A DNA stretch of 64,000 nucleotides, taken from NCBI GenBank assembly GCA_023954375.1, contig JAMLIC010000040.1, positions 1-64,000 on the forward strand, written 5' to 3'. Shown here one piece after another: positions 46,464 to 56,700 of this stretch. Within the stretch, counting starts at the first letter, position 1, and each line of letters starts with the position of its first letter. The notes below the pieces were generated by a model. That model made no database searches. It was not told the origin of the DNA and worked only from the letters and a program-made list of their open reading frames with translations. This DNA comes from Planctomycetota bacterium. GTDB lineage: Bacteria; Planctomycetota; J058. Position numbers and translations under genes: made by a program.

Positions 46464-48350
46464 ATGGCTGCCGTCTGGGGCATAGACATCGGGAAGGCGG
46501 CCCTGAAGGCCGTCAAGCTGCGCCGGACCAAGGAAGGGCTGGAGATCAAGGCGGTCGAGCACATCGCCTATCCGGCCGAGGACGATGAGGAGCAGAAGAG
46601 CGAGCACGTCAACGACGCGCTCCGCCAGTTCCTCATCAAGCACAAGATCGGCTCCGACCAGGTGGTCGTGGCGATCGCCGGCCTGCACGCCTTCAGCCGC
46701 TTCATCAAGCTGCCGCCCGTCGACGGGACCAAGCTCACGCAGATGGTCCGCATGGAGGCGCAGCAGCAGATCCCCTTCCCGATCGCCGAGGTCAACTGGG
46801 ACTGGGTGAAGATCGACCGGGAGTACGCGCCCGGGGAGGAGGTCGAGGTCGGGATCTTCGCCTCGCGCTCGGAGCTGATCGACGGCTTCCTGCGCGACCT
46901 GCGCGAGGTGAACGCCGCGCCCGACGTGGTGACGATCGCCCCGCTCGCCGTCTACAACTTCGTCCGCTACAACCGCGAGGCGGAGGAGGGCGCGACGATC
47001 ATCCTCGACATCGGGTCGGAGCACACCGACCTGGTGATCATGGACGGCGAGCGCTTCTGGATCCGCAACCTGCGCATCGCGGGCAACGACATCACCAAGG
47101 CGCTGGCGGAGCGGTTCAAGGTCCCCTTCGCCGAGGCGGAGAAGCTCAAGCGGCAGGCGTCGAAGAGCGAGCAGTCGCGGAAGATCTTCAGCGCCATGGA
47201 GTCGGTGCTGAAGGACCTCGTGGGCGAGGTGCACCGCTCGGTCGGCTTCTTCAAGAGCCAGGCGGACGACCTCGACGTCAAGCGCATGGTCCTGCTCGGC
47301 GACGGCGCCAAGCTGAAGAACGCGACGAAGTACCTCTCGGAGCAGCTCGGCTACGACGTCGAGCGCGTGCAGCAGCTCGAGCAGGACAAGTTCATCATCG
47401 ACCCCGAGGTCGACGTCGACGTCCTGAAGAGCCACCTGCTGGGCTTCGGCGTCGCGTTCGGCCTGGCGATCCAGGGCGTGGGCCTCGCGCGGTGCGCGAT
47501 CGACCTCGCCCCCGAGGACGTCAAGATCAACTCGCAGCTGCGCACCAAGGCGCCCTTCGCCCTGGCCGCGGCCGCCTGCGCCTGGGGCGCGCTGGCGCTC
47601 GGGCACGTGGCGTGGTCGAGCGCGACGGACAAGGTGAACAAGACCGTCGCCTCGGCCACGGCGCTGAGCCGCTTCCAGGAGGTGCAGAACCAGGCCGCGG
47701 CGGTGAAGGACGTGAGCGCCATCGAGGCGCAGGCCGTGCCGCTGACCGAGCTCGGGCAGGGGCGCACGTTCATGCTCGAGCTGATGAACGCCCTCAACGA
47801 CGTCCTGCCCAGGGAGAACGCCCGCATCCCCGACATCCCGGCCGACTGGGGCGAGCTCGAGGGGCCGCAGCAGCTCCAGCGCTACCGGGCGGCGCTCGAG
47901 CGCGAGAAGACCCACGAGCAGAAGCTCTGGCTGCTCGAGATGAACGTCACCGAGCGCTCGGAGGAGGTCGTCGACGCCATGGGCATGCCCGTGGCCTCGA
48001 AGGGGCCCGCGCGCAAGTTCTTCCGGGTCGAGCTCCTGGTGGCCAAGGCGCTGCCGCAGGGCAAGCAGGACTTCGCCATCCGCGACGAGATCCGCGCCGA
48101 GTTCGTCGGCCCGCTGATCGCGCGCCTGAGCGGGGCGCCCTTCTTCCTCCGCGACGGCGAGCGCACCCCGGCGGCCTACGGCGAGGCCTCGGTCGGCACG
48201 CTCACCCGCCTCTACGGGCTGAACCCCGACAAGCTCACCGAGCCGGTCGGCCGCAACCAGTCCTTCCCCTGCATCATGGTGCCGATCAAGTTCGAGGTCG
48301 GGCTGCCCAAGGCCGCCCCGCCGCCCCCGCCGCCCGCGGAGGAGGAGTAG
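46464..48350 (+). CDS. pilM: PilM-PilN type fusion protein of a type IV pilus-like machine
   Basis: 628 residues. The first 350 are PilM, an actin-like cytoplasmic ATPase fold (WGIDIGKAALKAVKLRR, MVRMEAQQQIPFPIAEVNWD, ATIILDIGSEHTDLVIMDG, LLGDGAKLKNATKYLSEQL). A membrane segment follows at about 366-386 (FALAAAACAWGALALGH), then a periplasmic part with a coiled coil and a small alpha/beta domain where a separate PilN would normally be. In type IV pilus systems PilM binds the cytoplasmic tail of PilN; here both seem joined in one chain (inference from length and topology). The C-terminus is a Pro run and EEE. The next gene starts two bases after the stop. Confidence 0.87.
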   Translation: MAAVWGIDIGKAALKAVKLRRTKEGLEIKAVEHIAYPAEDDEEQKSEHVNDALRQFLIKHKIGSDQVVVAIAGLHAFSRFIKLPPVDGTKLTQMVRMEAQQQIPFPIAEVNWDWVKIDREYAPGEEVEVGIFASRSELIDGFLRDLREVNAAPDVVTIAPLAVYNFVRYNREAEEGATIILDIGSEHTDLVIMDGERFWIRNLRIAGNDITKALAERFKVPFAEAEKLKRQASKSEQSRKIFSAMESVLKDLVGEVHRSVGFFKSQADDLDVKRMVLLGDGAKLKNATKYLSEQLGYDVERVQQLEQDKFIIDPEVDVDVLKSHLLGFGVAFGLAIQGVGLARCAIDLAPEDVKINSQLRTKAPFALAAAACAWGALALGHVAWSSATDKVNKTVASATALSRFQEVQNQAAAVKDVSAIEAQAVPLTELGQGRTFMLELMNALNDVLPRENARIPDIPADWGELEGPQQLQRYRAALEREKTHEQKLWLLEMNVTERSEEVVDAMGMPVASKGPARKFFRVELLVAKALPQGKQDFAIRDEIRAEFVGPLIARLSGAPFFLRDGERTPAAYGEASVGTLTRLYGLNPDKLTEPVGRNQSFPCIMVPIKFEVGLPKAAPPPPPPAEEE

Positions 48351-48352
48351 CC

Positions 48353-49378
48353 ATGGCCGCGGTCGACCCCAAGGAGCTCATCCTCCGCAACAAGGTCCTC
48401 GTCGGCGCGTACGCCCTGGCGATCGTGCCGATCGTCCTGTGGTTCGTGGTCGTCGCGGGGGTGCAGGACGACTACACCAAGGCCACCGGGAAGCTGCGGA
48501 GCTCGGCGACCGCCGCGCAGCGGATGGCGCGGAACATCTCCAGCGGGAACGCCGAGGAGCCCGTCTACACCGACGGCGACGTGGAGGCGCTGAAGCAGCG
48601 GCAGGCGCTCTACGCGCGGGAGCTCGCGAAGCTCGTCGAGGTCGTCGACAAGGCGGACGTCGAGCTCGAGCGCTGGTTCGAGGTCTTCACGGAGACGCCG
48701 ACGGCGGCCGACTACATCACCGAGTGGAACAAGCAGGTCGGCCTGCTCTCGGAGAAGTACAAGGCGGTCGTCACCGGCCCCGACGGCGCGGTGAACGTCT
48801 ACAACGAGCCCCCGACCGGTCAGGCCCTGCGGATGTTCCAGAAGCGCTTCTGGATCCAGGAGGCGATCCTGGAGGCGCTGAACCAGGCCCAGGCCGGCAA
48901 CACGGGCGCGTCCGTGCGGCTGGCCCAGAAGATCGACTTCCCCACGCCGGCGCTCGATCGCCCGGGTGAGGCGCCGCGCGCGGTGGAGCGCATCCCGGCG
49001 CGGGTCACGATCTCGTGCCCCTTCCCGCGCCTCCCCCTGGTCATCCGCGAGCTCCTGGCGCGCAAGATCCCCATGCGGGTGTCGGGCGTGCGCGTGGTGA
49101 AGGAGCCGTTCAGCTACGAGTCGACCGACCCGCGCTTCGCGCACTACGCCGAGACGCGGCCCGGCCGCTTCTCGGTCGACGGGCGCGAGCACGTGTTCCC
49201 GCAGGACGCCTACACCGCGACGCTCACCGGCAAGGGGGCCTTCGTGAGCCAGGAGCACTGGATCCCGGAGCCGCCGGTGAGGATCGAGCTGTCGGTCGAG
49301 ACCTACGACATCAACCCCGCGGGGCTGCCCAAGCCGGCGGCGCCCGAGCCGGACGCCGACACCGCCGAGGAGGAGTGA
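48353..49378 (+). CDS. PilO-like inner-membrane alignment protein
   Basis: 341 residues. One N-terminal membrane helix (VGAYALAIVPIVLWFVVVAG) is followed by a helical, coiled-coil-prone segment (EALKQRQALYARELAKLVEV) and a C-terminal domain (RVTISCPFPRLPLVIRELLA, IPMRVSGVRVVKEPFSYES) that resembles the ferredoxin-like fold of PilO. In type IV pilus systems PilN and PilO form a periplasmic heterodimer that links the motor to the secretin. The assignment rests on position, topology and fold impression, not on a diagnostic motif. The start is two bases after the pilM stop, and the stop is three bases before the next ATG. Confidence 0.65.
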   Translation: MAAVDPKELILRNKVLVGAYALAIVPIVLWFVVVAGVQDDYTKATGKLRSSATAAQRMARNISSGNAEEPVYTDGDVEALKQRQALYARELAKLVEVVDKADVELERWFEVFTETPTAADYITEWNKQVGLLSEKYKAVVTGPDGAVNVYNEPPTGQALRMFQKRFWIQEAILEALNQAQAGNTGASVRLAQKIDFPTPALDRPGEAPRAVERIPARVTISCPFPRLPLVIRELLARKIPMRVSGVRVVKEPFSYESTDPRFAHYAETRPGRFSVDGREHVFPQDAYTATLTGKGAFVSQEHWIPEPPVRIELSVETYDINPAGLPKPAAPEPDADTAEEE

Positions 49379-49381
49379 GCC

Positions 49382-50413
49382 ATGGACCCGAAGCTGCTCG
49401 CCCTCAAGGTCTTCGATAAGGTCGTCCTCGCCGGGTTCGCCGTGTGGCTGGTCGTGGCCGCCATGGGCATGGTCAAGCAGCCGCCCGAGCTGGGGCTGAA
49501 GGACCAGCTCGACAAGGACCTGCGCTCGATCGGCGAGCACATGAAGGGCACGACCGTCGCGGCCGCCGCCGACCCGGGCTGGCGCGCGAAGCTCGAGGGC
49601 CAGCTCGGCCCCGGGACCGTGCCCGCGGGCAAGGCGGCGCCGACGTGGGTCTTCCACCGTCGGCCCGGCTTCCTGCACAACATCTTCGTCGAGCGCGTCA
49701 CCTTCCGCTGCAAGCACGGGGCGCCGACCGACCTGTCGGCGGACGCCTCGCAGCGGGGGCAGGTGGTCGTGCGCTGGAAGCCGTCGCTCGAGAACGAGTA
49801 CGTGCTGTGCACGTTCGAGCTCATGAGGCGGACGGGCGAGACCGGCGACTGGAGCGTGATCTACACGGCCGGGCCGGGCACGACCGAGTTCATCGACACG
49901 AAGGTCGCCCCGCGGACGGCCTACTTCTACAAGGTGCTCTCGGTCGCCGAGCCCGACCAGGAGGCCGCCGTGGTGCAGCGCCACGGCCTCAAGCTCAAGC
50001 CGGAGGAGACCCGGCTCGAGAGCGGCGAGTTCGGGCCGGTCCGCACGCAGCGCGACATCTACGTCCTCCCGCAGTCGGTCACGCCGGTGACGGAGGACGA
50101 CATCATCCGCGACCCGAACGCCAGGGCGACCGCGCAGGTGCGCGTCTACAAGTGGGACCCGGAGACCTCGACCTTCCAGAACCAGGTGTTCAACGTGCGG
50201 ATGGAGCAGCCGATCGGCGAGAAGAAGAAGCTCCGCGGGGGCCGCGAGTTCGACTTCACCACGGGCGCGGTGCTCGACGACGTGCGCCACGAGTTCCGGC
50301 CGCACCCGACCATCCCCGACCACCAGCAGAAGGTCGGCGTGATCCGCATCCGCTTCGCGGACGGTTCGAGCGAGGAGTTCAACGACAAGGACAAGCCGCC
50401 CGAGCTGCAGTAG
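49382..50413 (+). CDS. Membrane-anchored protein with fibronectin type III-like domain
   Basis: 343 residues, third gene of the pilM operon. An N-terminal membrane anchor (KVVLAGFAVWLVVAAMGMV) is followed by a linker, a FN3-like beta domain (RGQVVVRWKPSLENEYVLCT, TAYFYKVLSVAEPDQ) and a C-terminal region of unknown fold. Its place between the PilO-like protein and the secretin is where PilP, the lipoprotein that bridges PilNO and the secretin, would be found. It has no lipobox and no PilP motif, so it may be a functional analogue (inference). Confidence 0.6.
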   Translation: MDPKLLALKVFDKVVLAGFAVWLVVAAMGMVKQPPELGLKDQLDKDLRSIGEHMKGTTVAAAADPGWRAKLEGQLGPGTVPAGKAAPTWVFHRRPGFLHNIFVERVTFRCKHGAPTDLSADASQRGQVVVRWKPSLENEYVLCTFELMRRTGETGDWSVIYTAGPGTTEFIDTKVAPRTAYFYKVLSVAEPDQEAAVVQRHGLKLKPEETRLESGEFGPVRTQRDIYVLPQSVTPVTEDDIIRDPNARATAQVRVYKWDPETSTFQNQVFNVRMEQPIGEKKKLRGGREFDFTTGAVLDDVRHEFRPHPTIPDHQQKVGVIRIRFADGSSEEFNDKDKPPELQ

Positions 50414-50481
50414 GCGCGCCGGACGGTCTTCGTCGATGCGAGCGGGGAGGCCTCGGGCCTCCCCGCGCGCGTGTACTCACT

Positions 50482-50587
50482 CACCACGGAGGACATGGAG
50501 GAGAGACGGAGGAGCGGCAGGGACCTCGCCTCGAGTCCCTCTCGGTCCTCTCCATCTCTTCTCGGTGTCCTCCGTGTCCTCCGTGGT
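50482..50587. repeat. Long imperfect inverted repeat of the CACGGAGG family, copy 1
   Basis: The left arm begins CACCACGGAGGACATGGAGG (50482) and the right arm ends with its complement, CCTCCGTGTCCTCCGTGGT (to 50587). The arms keep pairing through GGAGAGA/TCTCTCC-type segments with a central part of about 30 bases. A 13-bp core, CACGGAGG with variants, repeats within each arm. The element lies behind the FN3-like gene and before the secretin promoter. A related copy is at 61006-61082. Confidence 0.85.
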
Positions 50588-50695
50588 CGATGGTCCGCCG
50601 CTCCGTCGCAAGCGCATGGAACGCAGCCTCTTACGCAGTCATCTGCAAGTCACGGCGTCGTCATCGGCCCCGGCGCGCACTTCACGCCTAAACGC

Positions 50696-50724
50696 TTGGC
50701 CTGCCAGAGGCAACGTGCTACATT
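50696..50724 (+). promoter_or_regulatory. Sigma-70 type promoter of the secretin gene
   Basis: TTGGCC (50696-50701) and TACATT (50719-50724) are spaced by exactly 17 bases, about 90 bases before the secretin ATG. The remaining intergenic DNA from 50414 holds the inverted repeat and no gene. Confidence 0.7.
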
Positions 50725-50815
50725 GCGCCCCCAGTCGACGCGCCCCGCGCGCGCGACGTGTCGGGCGGGTTCGCGCACCCGATCGACCACACGGGATCCG
50801 AAAGAGGCTGCTTCC

Positions 50816-53509
50816 ATGCGGTTCAAGGGCACCTACTCCCACGTGCTCGCCCTCCTGCCGCTGCTCGCCCTGGCGGGCTGCGCGGGCGAGGGCCAGCGGC
50901 CCGACGACGCGCCGCCGCCGGCGGCGCCCGCCGACCAGGCGCGCGCGCCGAAGGACGACGCGGCGGCGCCTGCCCCGGCGGGTCGGCCGGCCGACGCCCC
51001 GCAGGCGCTGAGCCCGCCGCCCGACGAGCGGCCCGGCCAGCGCGGCGGCGGCGCCGGCGGCGACCCGCGCCTGGGCGACCTCGCCCGCGAGATGGAGCTC
51101 CAGGACCAGGAGAAGACCGCCCTCGCGGAGAACTACTTCCGCACGGGCAAGAACCTGTTCCAGCAGCTCCGCTACCGCGAGGCGGCCGCCAACCTGCAGC
51201 GCGCCCACGCCCTGAACCCGAACCACGCCGACGCGCAGGCGCTGCTCGACCGCGCGCGCTGGATCCTCGGCGACCGCAAGGCCGAGTACCGCGACGCCGT
51301 GCGCGAGCTCGTCGACGAGCGCCTGGCGAAGATCGACCAGGCCCGCGTGGAGATGGAGCGCATCTTCAACGAGGGCGAGCTGCTCATGCAGCGCCAGCGC
51401 TACGAGGAGGCGCAGGAGCGCTTCGCGCGCGTCCTCGAGGCGATCAAGTGGTTCCCCTACGACATCGACCGCCAGGGCTTCCGCGCCCGCGCCGAGGGGC
51501 GCATCGCCGACGCGCGCCGCCTCGGCCAGGAGCAGGAGCGGCGTCGCCGCCAGATGCTCCAGGAGGCCGCCCGCCAGGCCGCGGAGCACGAGAAGGCGAA
51601 CAGCCGCCGCTTCGTCGAGGCCACGCTGAAGGCGCTGCTCGAGGACGCCAAGGAGGCGCTGCGCGTCGGCAAGTACGACAAGTGCGAGCGCCTCTGCAAC
51701 GACATCCTCGAGCGGCGGCCCGACCACGGCGAGGCGGCGCAGCTGCGCGCCGAGGCGATCAACCAGCGCCACCGCGAGACGATCAACCGCACCTACCGCG
51801 ACAAGGTCGAGCACTGGCGCCGGCAGTTCGAGTGGGTCGAGTCGTCGGCGATCCCCTTCCAGCCGATCTTCCAGTTCCCCGGCAAGGACGAGTGGCTCGA
51901 GATCGCCTCGCGCGACACGCCGCTCTCCGAGCTCCTCGCGCGCCGCCGCGGCGGTCCGTCGGAGGAGGTGCTCGAGATCAGCCGCCGGCTCGAGTCGCAG
52001 CAGATCACGCTCAACTTCGAGCAGCAGGCGTTCGGCGAGGCCATCGACTTCCTGCGCGACATCACCGGCCTGAACTACGTGCTCACGGGCGACGCGCAGG
52101 AGCTGGTCGAGAACGAGAACGTCACGGTCAGCCTGCGCCTGCGCAACATCACGCTGAAGAACGCGCTCAGCCTGATCCTGGCCTCGCACGACTCGCTCAC
52201 CTACCGGATCGAAGCGAACGTGATCAAGATCGGCACGAAGTCCGACCAGGAGGAGGAGCTCCACCTGGTCTTCTACGACGTGACCGAGATCGTCAGCACG
52301 CCCCCCGACTTCCCCGCCCCCGAGCTCGGCCTGAACCTCGCCCGCGGCGGCGGCGGCGGCGGCGCCGGCGGCGCGGCCGGCGGCGTCCTCTCGTTCGGCA
52401 ACGACGAGGATGAGGCGACGGGCGGCCTCGACGCCGACAAGCTCGTCGAGATCATCGAGGACAAGCTGGGCGAGGACGACGACTCGGGCTCGGTCGAGTT
52501 CTCGGCCGGGATCCTGATCGTGCGCAAGCCCCTTGCCTCGCACGAGAAGATCGTCAAGCTCCTGGACGCGCTCCGCCGGACCGTCGGCGTCATGGTCACG
52601 GTCGAGGCCAAGTTCATCCAGGTGCAGGACAACTACCTCGAGCACATCGGCATCGACCTGTTCAACCAGAACGTGATCACGAACGCGGCCGGCCAGGTCG
52701 TCGACACGTTCGGCCAGATCGCGAACCCGCGCGGCGTGGGCAGCCAGCCCATGCAGGTCGGCTACAACTACACCGACGCGCAGGGCCAGTCGAACTTCCG
52801 CGCCGGCATGCTGAACACCCTGTCGTCGCTGGCGCCGGCCGGCCTGCCGTTCAACATCTCGCCCGAGGGCGGGATCGCGCTCCAGTACAACTTCCTCGAC
52901 CGCTTCCAGATCCAGGCCATGCTCGAGGCCGTGCGCAAGACGCAGAAGGCCAAGCTGGTCAACGCGCCGCGCCTCACCGTCTTCAACGGCCAGCGCTCGC
53001 ACGTGCTGAGCATCAACCAGCGCGCCTACATCCAGGACGTCGAGGTCAACCAGACCGGCGTGATCCCGGTCCTCAACCCGGTGATCGGCATCCTCAACAC
53101 CGGCGCGATCCTCGAGGTCCGGCCCACGGTCAGCCACGACCGGCGCTACGTGACCCTCGAGGTCAAGCCGACGCTCGCGACCGAGCTCCCGCCGCGCATC
53201 CCCGCCCCGGTCACCCTGGCCGGCGGCTTCACGTCGATCCCGATCGAGCTCCCGGTCATCACGATCCAGAAGCTGCGCTCGACGATCACGGTCCCCGACG
53301 GCGGCACGGTCCTCCTCGGCGGCCTGAAGAACTTCGACGAGTTCGAGGGCGAGGCCGGGATCCCGCTCGCCATGCGGATCCCGATCCTCAACAACCTGTT
53401 CCGCCGGCAGGCGTTCCACAAGCTGAAGGCCAGCCTGGTCGTCCTCCTCAAGGCCGACATCACCATCATCCGCGAGGAGGAGCAGAACCTCTTCGGGACC
53501 GGTCGCTGA
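50816..53509 (+). CDS. Secretin-family outer-membrane channel lipoprotein with N-terminal TPR region
   Basis: 897 residues. A lipobox (LLPLLALAGC) and a Pro/Ala-rich linker lead to a TPR or coiled-coil region of about 250 residues (LAENYFRTGKNLFQQLRYRE, KYDKCERLCNDILERRPDHG). Near residue 397 a secretin short N-terminal/STN-like domain follows (ITLNFEQQAFGEAIDFLRDI), then a second ring domain and, from about 595, the secretin barrel (TVEAKFIQVQDNYLEHIGID, IKAM-like VNAPRLTVFNGQ, TITVPDGGTVLLGGL, IPILNNLFRR). It forms the gate of a type IV pilus or type II secretion-like machine. AAAGAGG precedes the ATG. The TPR extension is longer than in ordinary PilQ. Confidence 0.9.
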   Translation: MRFKGTYSHVLALLPLLALAGCAGEGQRPDDAPPPAAPADQARAPKDDAAAPAPAGRPADAPQALSPPPDERPGQRGGGAGGDPRLGDLAREMELQDQEKTALAENYFRTGKNLFQQLRYREAAANLQRAHALNPNHADAQALLDRARWILGDRKAEYRDAVRELVDERLAKIDQARVEMERIFNEGELLMQRQRYEEAQERFARVLEAIKWFPYDIDRQGFRARAEGRIADARRLGQEQERRRRQMLQEAARQAAEHEKANSRRFVEATLKALLEDAKEALRVGKYDKCERLCNDILERRPDHGEAAQLRAEAINQRHRETINRTYRDKVEHWRRQFEWVESSAIPFQPIFQFPGKDEWLEIASRDTPLSELLARRRGGPSEEVLEISRRLESQQITLNFEQQAFGEAIDFLRDITGLNYVLTGDAQELVENENVTVSLRLRNITLKNALSLILASHDSLTYRIEANVIKIGTKSDQEEELHLVFYDVTEIVSTPPDFPAPELGLNLARGGGGGGAGGAAGGVLSFGNDEDEATGGLDADKLVEIIEDKLGEDDDSGSVEFSAGILIVRKPLASHEKIVKLLDALRRTVGVMVTVEAKFIQVQDNYLEHIGIDLFNQNVITNAAGQVVDTFGQIANPRGVGSQPMQVGYNYTDAQGQSNFRAGMLNTLSSLAPAGLPFNISPEGGIALQYNFLDRFQIQAMLEAVRKTQKAKLVNAPRLTVFNGQRSHVLSINQRAYIQDVEVNQTGVIPVLNPVIGILNTGAILEVRPTVSHDRRYVTLEVKPTLATELPPRIPAPVTLAGGFTSIPIELPVITIQKLRSTITVPDGGTVLLGGLKNFDEFEGEAGIPLAMRIPILNNLFRRQAFHKLKASLVVLLKADITIIREEEQNLFGTGR

Positions 53510-53572
53510 GCGCTCCCCGCCCCGGCGGGGATGCAGCGGCTCCGGGGGCGGTAGTCCTCGGCGCGCGGATCA

Positions 53573-53792
53573 TGTAAGCTCGGCCCCCCGGCCGCCGGGG
53601 CCGCCGTGAGGCGGCCCACGCACGGCCTGGGGGGCGAGAGTCCGACGCGCGCCCCGGCGCGCGTCGCCGTTTCCAAGGACCTCGGGAGGGGCGGTCGGGC
53701 CGGAGTCGGCGGCAGGACGGGGGTCACCCCCTCCGGCGCCGCGGTTCCGGACCCGGGTGGAACTCCCGGACGGAGTGACGGGTGTACGCCGC
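53573..53792 (+). promoter_or_regulatory. Structured leader of the large TPR gene
   Basis: A -10-like TGTAAG occurs at 53573-53578. If used, it gives a leader of about 210 bases containing several stems: GGCCGCC-GTGA-GGCGGCC, whose loop is a GNRA tetraloop, and a 10-bp stem GACGCGCGCC/GGCGCGCGTC at 53644-53665. No riboswitch family was recognised. It may be a regulatory leader or simply GC-rich intergenic DNA. Confidence 0.35.
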
Positions 53793-56700
53793 ATGAGGAA
53801 CGCCGCGCTGACCACGACCCGGGCGCAGACCCTCGCCCGGGCGACGCTGTTCACGGCCCTGGCGCTGTCGTCGGCCCCCGCGTGGGCCAACGAGATCACG
53901 CTGGTCGACGGCACGTCGATGACCGCCGAGTCGATCCGCGAGGCCACGACGACGAAGGTCGTCTTCCGCCTGGGCGGGTCGAACCAGGAGCGCAAGGCGG
54001 AGGAGGTCGCGCGGATCGTCCCGTCGGGCGATCAGTCGTTCGACACGGCCATGCGCCTGTTCCGCGACAACGGCGACGCCGGGCGCATCGAGTCGAACCT
54101 CAAGCGCACGCTCGACCGCGGCGAGGCGCTCTACAAGCCCTTCGCGCAGTACTTCCTCGGCGAGCACTACCTGCGGCAGGGCAAGGTCCAGGACGCGTTC
54201 CAGGCCTTCGAGGCGGTGACCGCGCTCCAGAAGGACCACTTCTACGCCCCGGTCGGCCTCTACAAGATCGTGGAGCACCAGCTCGCGAACAACCAGGGGC
54301 CCCAGGCGCAGCAGCGCCTGCAGCGGCTGGCCTCGGGCGAGTTCGGCCCGGTGTGGCGGGACAAGGGCGGCTACATGCAGGCGCGCCTGCAGCTGCAGGC
54401 GGGCCAGCACGGCCCGGCGAAGCAGAGCTTCGCCCGCCTCGCCAGCGGCGCCTCCAGCCCCGACGTCCGGCACCTGGCGAGCTGCGGCGAGGCGACCTGC
54501 GAGCTCCTTGCCAACCAGACCGACTCGGCGCGCCGGAAGTTCCAGTCGGTCCTGAGCGCGCGCGAGGCGCCGGCCGAGGCCAAGGGCTGGGCGTGGAAGG
54601 GCATGGGCGACGTCCTCAAGGCGTCGTCCCCCGAGGAGGCGCTCGTGAACTACCTGCGCTCGTTCCTCCTCTACCCCTCGAACCCCGAGGCGCGCGGGGC
54701 CGCCGCCGCCGCCGCCGAGGTGTCGCAGGCGCGCGGGATCGGCGCCGAGCAGCGCCTGACCGCCGTCTCGCGCAGCCCGATGAACTGGAGCGACTTCGCG
54801 GGCGGCCAGGCCGACGCCGAGGTCATGCGGCGCACCATGCAGTACGTCCACGCCGCCCTCGTGCGGCGGCTGGCGCCGGGCCTGGCCGGGAAGGCCACCG
54901 GCGAGGAGAAGGCCGAGCTCGAGTTCCTCGCCGCCGACGCGATCAAGGTGATCGCCCAGAGCACCAACGACGCGGGGCTCCTCAAGGAGTACGAGGACAC
55001 CCTCAAGGCGCTCCAGCAGAAGTACCCCAACCACGGGCGCGCGGCGCTGGCCGGGATCGACGGCTTCATGGCCGCCAAGGACCGCGCCCTGGCGCTGATC
55101 TCGCAGTCGCGCGAGGAGACCGACCCGGCGCGCCGCGACGACCTGATGGCGCAGGGCCGCAAGCTCTTCGTCGACAACATCGAGCCGTTCAAGCGCACGA
55201 TCCAGGACCTGGGCAAGCAGTTCGATGCGCTCAACGAGAAGGAGATGCAGGGCAGGCTCGCGGCCGACGAGGAGGAGAAGAAGCACGACATCGAGTTCCG
55301 CCGCGACCTCGCCGAGTTCCTCCTGGCCGAGGCCTACGCCAGCTACGCCCAGACCTTCGGCGAGAAGGACGCGGGCCGCGAGGAGAACCTCAAGAAGGCG
55401 CTGGCGGGCTACGAGCACCAGATCAACGAGCGCGGCCAGTTCCCGCGGCTCCTCTACTACTCGTTCGTCGGCCGGGTGGAGGTGCAGCTCGAGCTGGGGC
55501 AGTTCGACGAGGCGATCGGCAACGCGCGGGAGATCACCGACGTCGAGCCGCCGTTCATGCCGAGCGACCCGCAGCAGCGCAAGGCGATCATGGACCTGAT
55601 CAAGGACGTCTGCATCCGCGGCTACTACGCGTGGGTGCGCGCCCTGGTCAAGGCGGGCAAGTTCGCCGAGGCCGTCGAGGCCGGTCGCTCGATCGAGACG
55701 AAGAAGAACGCCCAGGGCTGGGAGGACCACCCGGTCGGGATCCTCCTCACCTTCGAGCGCGCCAAGGCGCTGGCCGGCGCCGGGCAGGGCGCCCAGGGCG
55801 CGGCCGACCTCTGGACGATCATCCAGAAGTCCATGCAGGTGCCCGAGGCGGAGAAGATCCCGGCGCTCGGCATGAGCCGGATCGGCGCCGGCGCCTGCCG
55901 CGCCCTGTCCGAGCTCTCGGACGTCTCGGGCGGCGAGATCTACCCGCCCGAGGTCCAGTACCACGTGGGCGTGGGCTACTTCCTGCGCCAGCGGCCCGAG
56001 CTGGCGATCGCCGGCTTCAAGGGCGTGCTCGTGGCGGCGCGCACGCCGGCCGAGCGGCGCGAGTGGGTGCCCAAGGCGGTCCGCCAGATCGGCAACCTGT
56101 TCTTCGAGCAGCAGCGCTACCTCGAGGCGGCGCTCGCCTACGAGACGGTCATGACCGAGTTCCCCGACCACGAGGACGGGCCGGACGCGATCAAGTTCTC
56201 GCTCTCGGCGGCCAAGCGCGCGATCGAGCAGTTCGGCGAGAACCCGACGAACGCGTCGACGCCGATCACGAAGCTGTACAAGCGCATCGAGCAGAGCGCG
56301 GCGGCGAGCAACGTCGAGCAGGCGGTCACGATCTTCATGCGCGAGGCGGCCGACCTGCAGACCCGCGAGCAGTGGGTCCCGGCGGCCGAGAAGTACCTGG
56401 CCGTCCCGGCCGAGGTCGACGAGGAGGGCGGCGGGAAGCGCAAGGTCTCCTTCTACCCGAACGCCGTGGCCAACGCCGGCTACTGCTACTTCCAGGCCTA
56501 CAAGAAGGGCAAGAACCAGGAGCACCTGACCAAGGCCCGCGAGGCGCTCTCGAAGGCCGTGCGCCTGGCCCGCGAGGCCAAGGACCTCGAGGCGCAGTCG
56601 CTGGCCGCCTTCTACCTGGGCGAGCTGGAGTGCGACCTCGAGCGCCCGAACGAGGCGCTGGCGGCGCTCGCGCCGTTCGACGCCGAGCTGCGCGGGACGA

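Noticed and set aside
53590..53690. Cyclic-di-GMP (GEMM) riboswitch before the TPR gene
   Set aside because: CACGCAC and a later GACGC are present, but the conserved GGGCAAACC-like core and the tetraloop receptor are not; pairing is explained by simple GC stems.
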